A DNA stretch of 64,000 nucleotides from Aquipseudomonas alcaligenes MRY13-0052. Its GTDB lineage: Bacteria > Pseudomonadota > Gammaproteobacteria > Pseudomonadales > Pseudomonadaceae. Each line of letters starts with the position of its first letter. The stretch's first letter is position 1. The stretch covers positions 1-64,000 of the forward strand of contig BATO01000015.1 in assembly GCA_000474255.1 (NCBI GenBank), in the 5' to 3' direction. Positions 62,433 to 64,000 of this stretch are shown in pieces. A program made the position numbers and the translations under genes. The notes beneath the pieces were generated by a model. The model was not told the DNA's origin. It saw only the letters and a program-made list of their open reading frames with translations, and did not search any database.

Positions 62433-63569
62433 TCATTCTACAATGCCCCTAAAGCTCGCCCGGTAATCGGTGGGCCTGAGGTGGACATGCAGGCTCAGGT
62501 CGCCTCGGAGAGTGAAAAGCCGAGCCCCATGCCTGAATTGAAATACCCGGTAGAGGTGGAATTGTTCACCTACTTCCTTAGAAAACTCGAGTTCGTTGTG
62601 GCTAACAAGGAATGACGAGCCTACCCCACCGTTGGTTGTCTTCACCTCAATGAAACGGTGATTTATCGCATCCTCGAATGACAGAATGTCGAAGCCTGCG
62701 CCGTCCCCATGGGTGTCGGATACCCAGTCCAGTCGCTGAAATAGCTCCGGGTAGCCCGCAGCCATTAAGCGCTGCTGCTCGAACTCGATCACCCACTGCT
62801 CCCCTGCCCGACCGAGTTTCCGGTTGGCCTCATCACGCGCGGCGTAGTCGAGCTTTCGTGGCATCCGGCTTCGCATCTTGCTTGGACTTGGCACAACTGC
62901 TTCGCACTTGGGCGCGTCAACAAGTGCTGCCAGGTAGGTTTTTTCGCCGGGAAGTTTCACTTCCTCCAATGCATCGACAATGGCACCGACCATTGGTTGA
63001 TGCTTGAGGACATATGCCTGTACGGATTTACGTAGCAGTAACTGACTGTTGCCCCTGGGCTTGTAGCCATTGATATAGGGAAGCCCCAATGCATCGAGCA
63101 CTGCACTGATATTCTGGTGTTTGAGTTCGACCGAAGACTTGCTACGGCCGTTGAGCAAGCGCCGCAGGACCTGGTTGTGCTCAGACTTGTTGTAGGCAAC
63201 GCCCGCTGCCTCGGAGCGCAGCATCTCGAAGTAGTCTCGCACTGTCGCCTCGACCTCGGCCTCGGACCAGTCTTCGCCAATACGAATGATCGTGAACCCA
63301 AGGTTGCTGAGTGCCGAGACGACGGTCGCCTCACCACCCGAGAAGCTGTCGGCAGTCAGCGGTCCCTGTTCAGGAAATTGCTTTCCAAAGGCTACGCCAG
63401 CGATGGCTTTCGAGTCGCAATCGGTGCCGGTTTTCGCGTCGCGTACGAGAAAGTCACGCGATTTGCCGAAACCATAGCGCTTCAGAAACTTGGTGCGGCC
63501 AAGGTGAACGAACTCGTCGATTGCAGACTGCACAGCGGCAGGACTTCGAAGCTGGGAGAGTTGAGACAT
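62433..63569 (-). CDS. DUF3883 nuclease-like protein
   Basis: 378 residues. The C-terminal domain shows DGAGFDILSFEDAINHRFIEVKTT and SHNELEFS, the DUF3883/NERD-like PD-(D/E)XK pattern with Asp and Glu-x-Lys. The N-terminus (CDSKAIAGVAFGKQF, ADSFSGGEATVVSAL) resembles the N-terminal module of McrA-type restriction proteins. A modification-dependent restriction role is plausible. ATG at 63569 chosen; AAGGA is about 11 bases upstream. Confidence 0.75.
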   Translation of the reverse strand: MSQLSQLRSPAAVQSAIDEFVHLGRTKFLKRYGFGKSRDFLVRDAKTGTDCDSKAIAGVAFGKQFPEQGPLTADSFSGGEATVVSALSNLGFTIIRIGEDWSEAEVEATVRDYFEMLRSEAAGVAYNKSEHNQVLRRLLNGRSKSSVELKHQNISAVLDALGLPYINGYKPRGNSQLLLRKSVQAYVLKHQPMVGAIVDALEEVKLPGEKTYLAALVDAPKCEAVVPSPSKMRSRMPRKLDYAARDEANRKLGRAGEQWVIEFEQQRLMAAGYPELFQRLDWVSDTHGDGAGFDILSFEDAINHRFIEVKTTNGGVGSSFLVSHNELEFSKEVGEQFHLYRVFQFRHGARLFTLRGDLSLHVHLRPTDYRASFRGIVE

Positions 63570-63703
63570 CAACAACCACGTCCTTATGTTGCGTGCCACA
63601 TTACACAGCACTCCGACTCAAAGGTCGCAGAATGCTACTGCGATCACAACAGTCTTGCGCTCAAGTATGATTCCCGCAAACTGCCAGAACCAAGGATAAC
63701 TTC
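63570..63703. promoter_or_regulatory. Divergent promoter region
   Basis: 134 AT-richer bases between the DUF3883 gene and the MazG-like gene. Promoters for both must be here. An AAGGA ribosome site for the rightward gene lies at its end. No palindrome seen. Confidence 0.4.
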
Positions 63704-64000
63704 GTGCCGATTGATGCTCCGCCTTCCCCTTCGCTCGTTGACACCACCCGATTGGCCGAAGCGCTCGGGCAATTCGCCGAGGCGCGCAACTGGGCGCAGT
63801 TTCACTCGCCGAAGAATCTAGCCATGGCCTTGGCTGGTGAGACAGGCGAGTTGATCGAGATCTTCCAGTGGATGACCGAGGAGCAGTCCATCACCGCGGC
63901 GCAGCGGCCTGAGACAGCGCAGGCCGTCCGCGACGAACTAGCCGACGTGATGATGTACCTAGTACGGCTGGCGGATGTCCTGGGCGTGGACCTCGACGAG
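63704..64000 (+). CDS. MazG-like nucleotide pyrophosphohydrolase (partial)
   Basis: At least 99 residues from GTG at 63704, preceded by AAGGA; the end lies beyond the window. RNWAQFHSPKNLAMALAGETGELIEIFQW and RDELADVMMYLVRLADVLG carry the ExxE-x(n)-ExxD metal site of the MazG/dCTP pyrophosphatase group. It would hydrolyse NTP/dNTPs to the monophosphate plus PPi. Confidence 0.85.
   Translation, partial: MPIDAPPSPSLVDTTRLAEALGQFAEARNWAQFHSPKNLAMALAGETGELIEIFQWMTEEQSITAAQRPETAQAVRDELADVMMYLVRLADVLGVDLDE

Overview
The window is high-GC DNA with Pseudomonas-type gene content: FecI/FecR/TonB-receptor iron modules, GTAGGTTGGCGCC and GTAGCCCGG...CCGGG intergenic repeats, an MlaA lipoprotein, a BCCT/carnitine operon and AAHS-type MFS transport. 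I infer a Pseudomonas species; no species call is made. The right third (about 46-57 kb and 59-63.6 kb) is visibly poorer in GC and holds accessory and defence genes.

Layout. (1) 1-5 kb, minus strand: a TolC-family outer-membrane channel followed by a very large Calx-beta repeat surface protein whose C-terminus runs off the left edge. (2) 5.3-9 kb: a regulatory set made of one canonical OmpR-type regulator, one OmpR-type regulator whose receiver domain lacks the phospho-acceptor Asp, and a 7TM-DISM hybrid-type sensor kinase. (3) 9-13 kb and 13.9-17.9 kb: two complete sigma/anti-sigma/STN-TonB receptor iron-uptake modules, on opposite strands. (4) 18-22 kb: tandem AAA+ ATPase, WYL regulator and a stand-alone caspase-like protein, all on the plus strand; this is the least explained cluster in the chromosomal part. 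(5) 22-28 kb: small unknowns, a DUF4132 protein with a small partner, and two overlapping lipoprotein genes. (6) 28-32.4 kb: a two-component system, MlaA plus a small partner, and a nitronate monooxygenase-like enzyme. (7) 32.6-34.1 kb: a HipBA toxin-antitoxin pair with a palindromic operator.

(8) 34.3-43.6 kb, minus strand: a carnitine catabolic operon (aldehyde dehydrogenase, BCCT transporter, CntA Rieske oxygenase, CntB reductase, APC permease, PhyH dioxygenase), preceded by an MFS transporter that ends in its own terminator. The aldehyde dehydrogenase has Ser in place of the catalytic Cys. (9) 43.9-46.1 kb: a secreted protein, a LuxR-type regulator and an S24-type repressor whose catalytic dyad appears lost.

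(10) 46.3-56.7 kb: a restriction/defence island with an unknown 390-aa protein, Vsr endonuclease, C5 cytosine methyltransferase, MORC/MutL-like GHKL ATPase, Z1 helicase-like protein, DUF4420 PD-(D/E)XK protein and AIPR protein. These make up the architecture previously described as Z1/MORC-associated restriction-modification. (11) 57.6 kb onward: the 3' half of a tRNA-Pro(GGG) gene with its terminator, then a P4-type integrase, marking the left end of a tRNA-integrated island. Beyond the integrase lies a run of AT-rich minus-strand genes separated by sequences that look like integron attC sites with no IntI in the window. This cassette-like array carries a SLATT-type membrane protein and a possible nuclease and is flanked by a DUF3883 nuclease-like gene. 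The window ends inside a MazG-like pyrophosphohydrolase gene.
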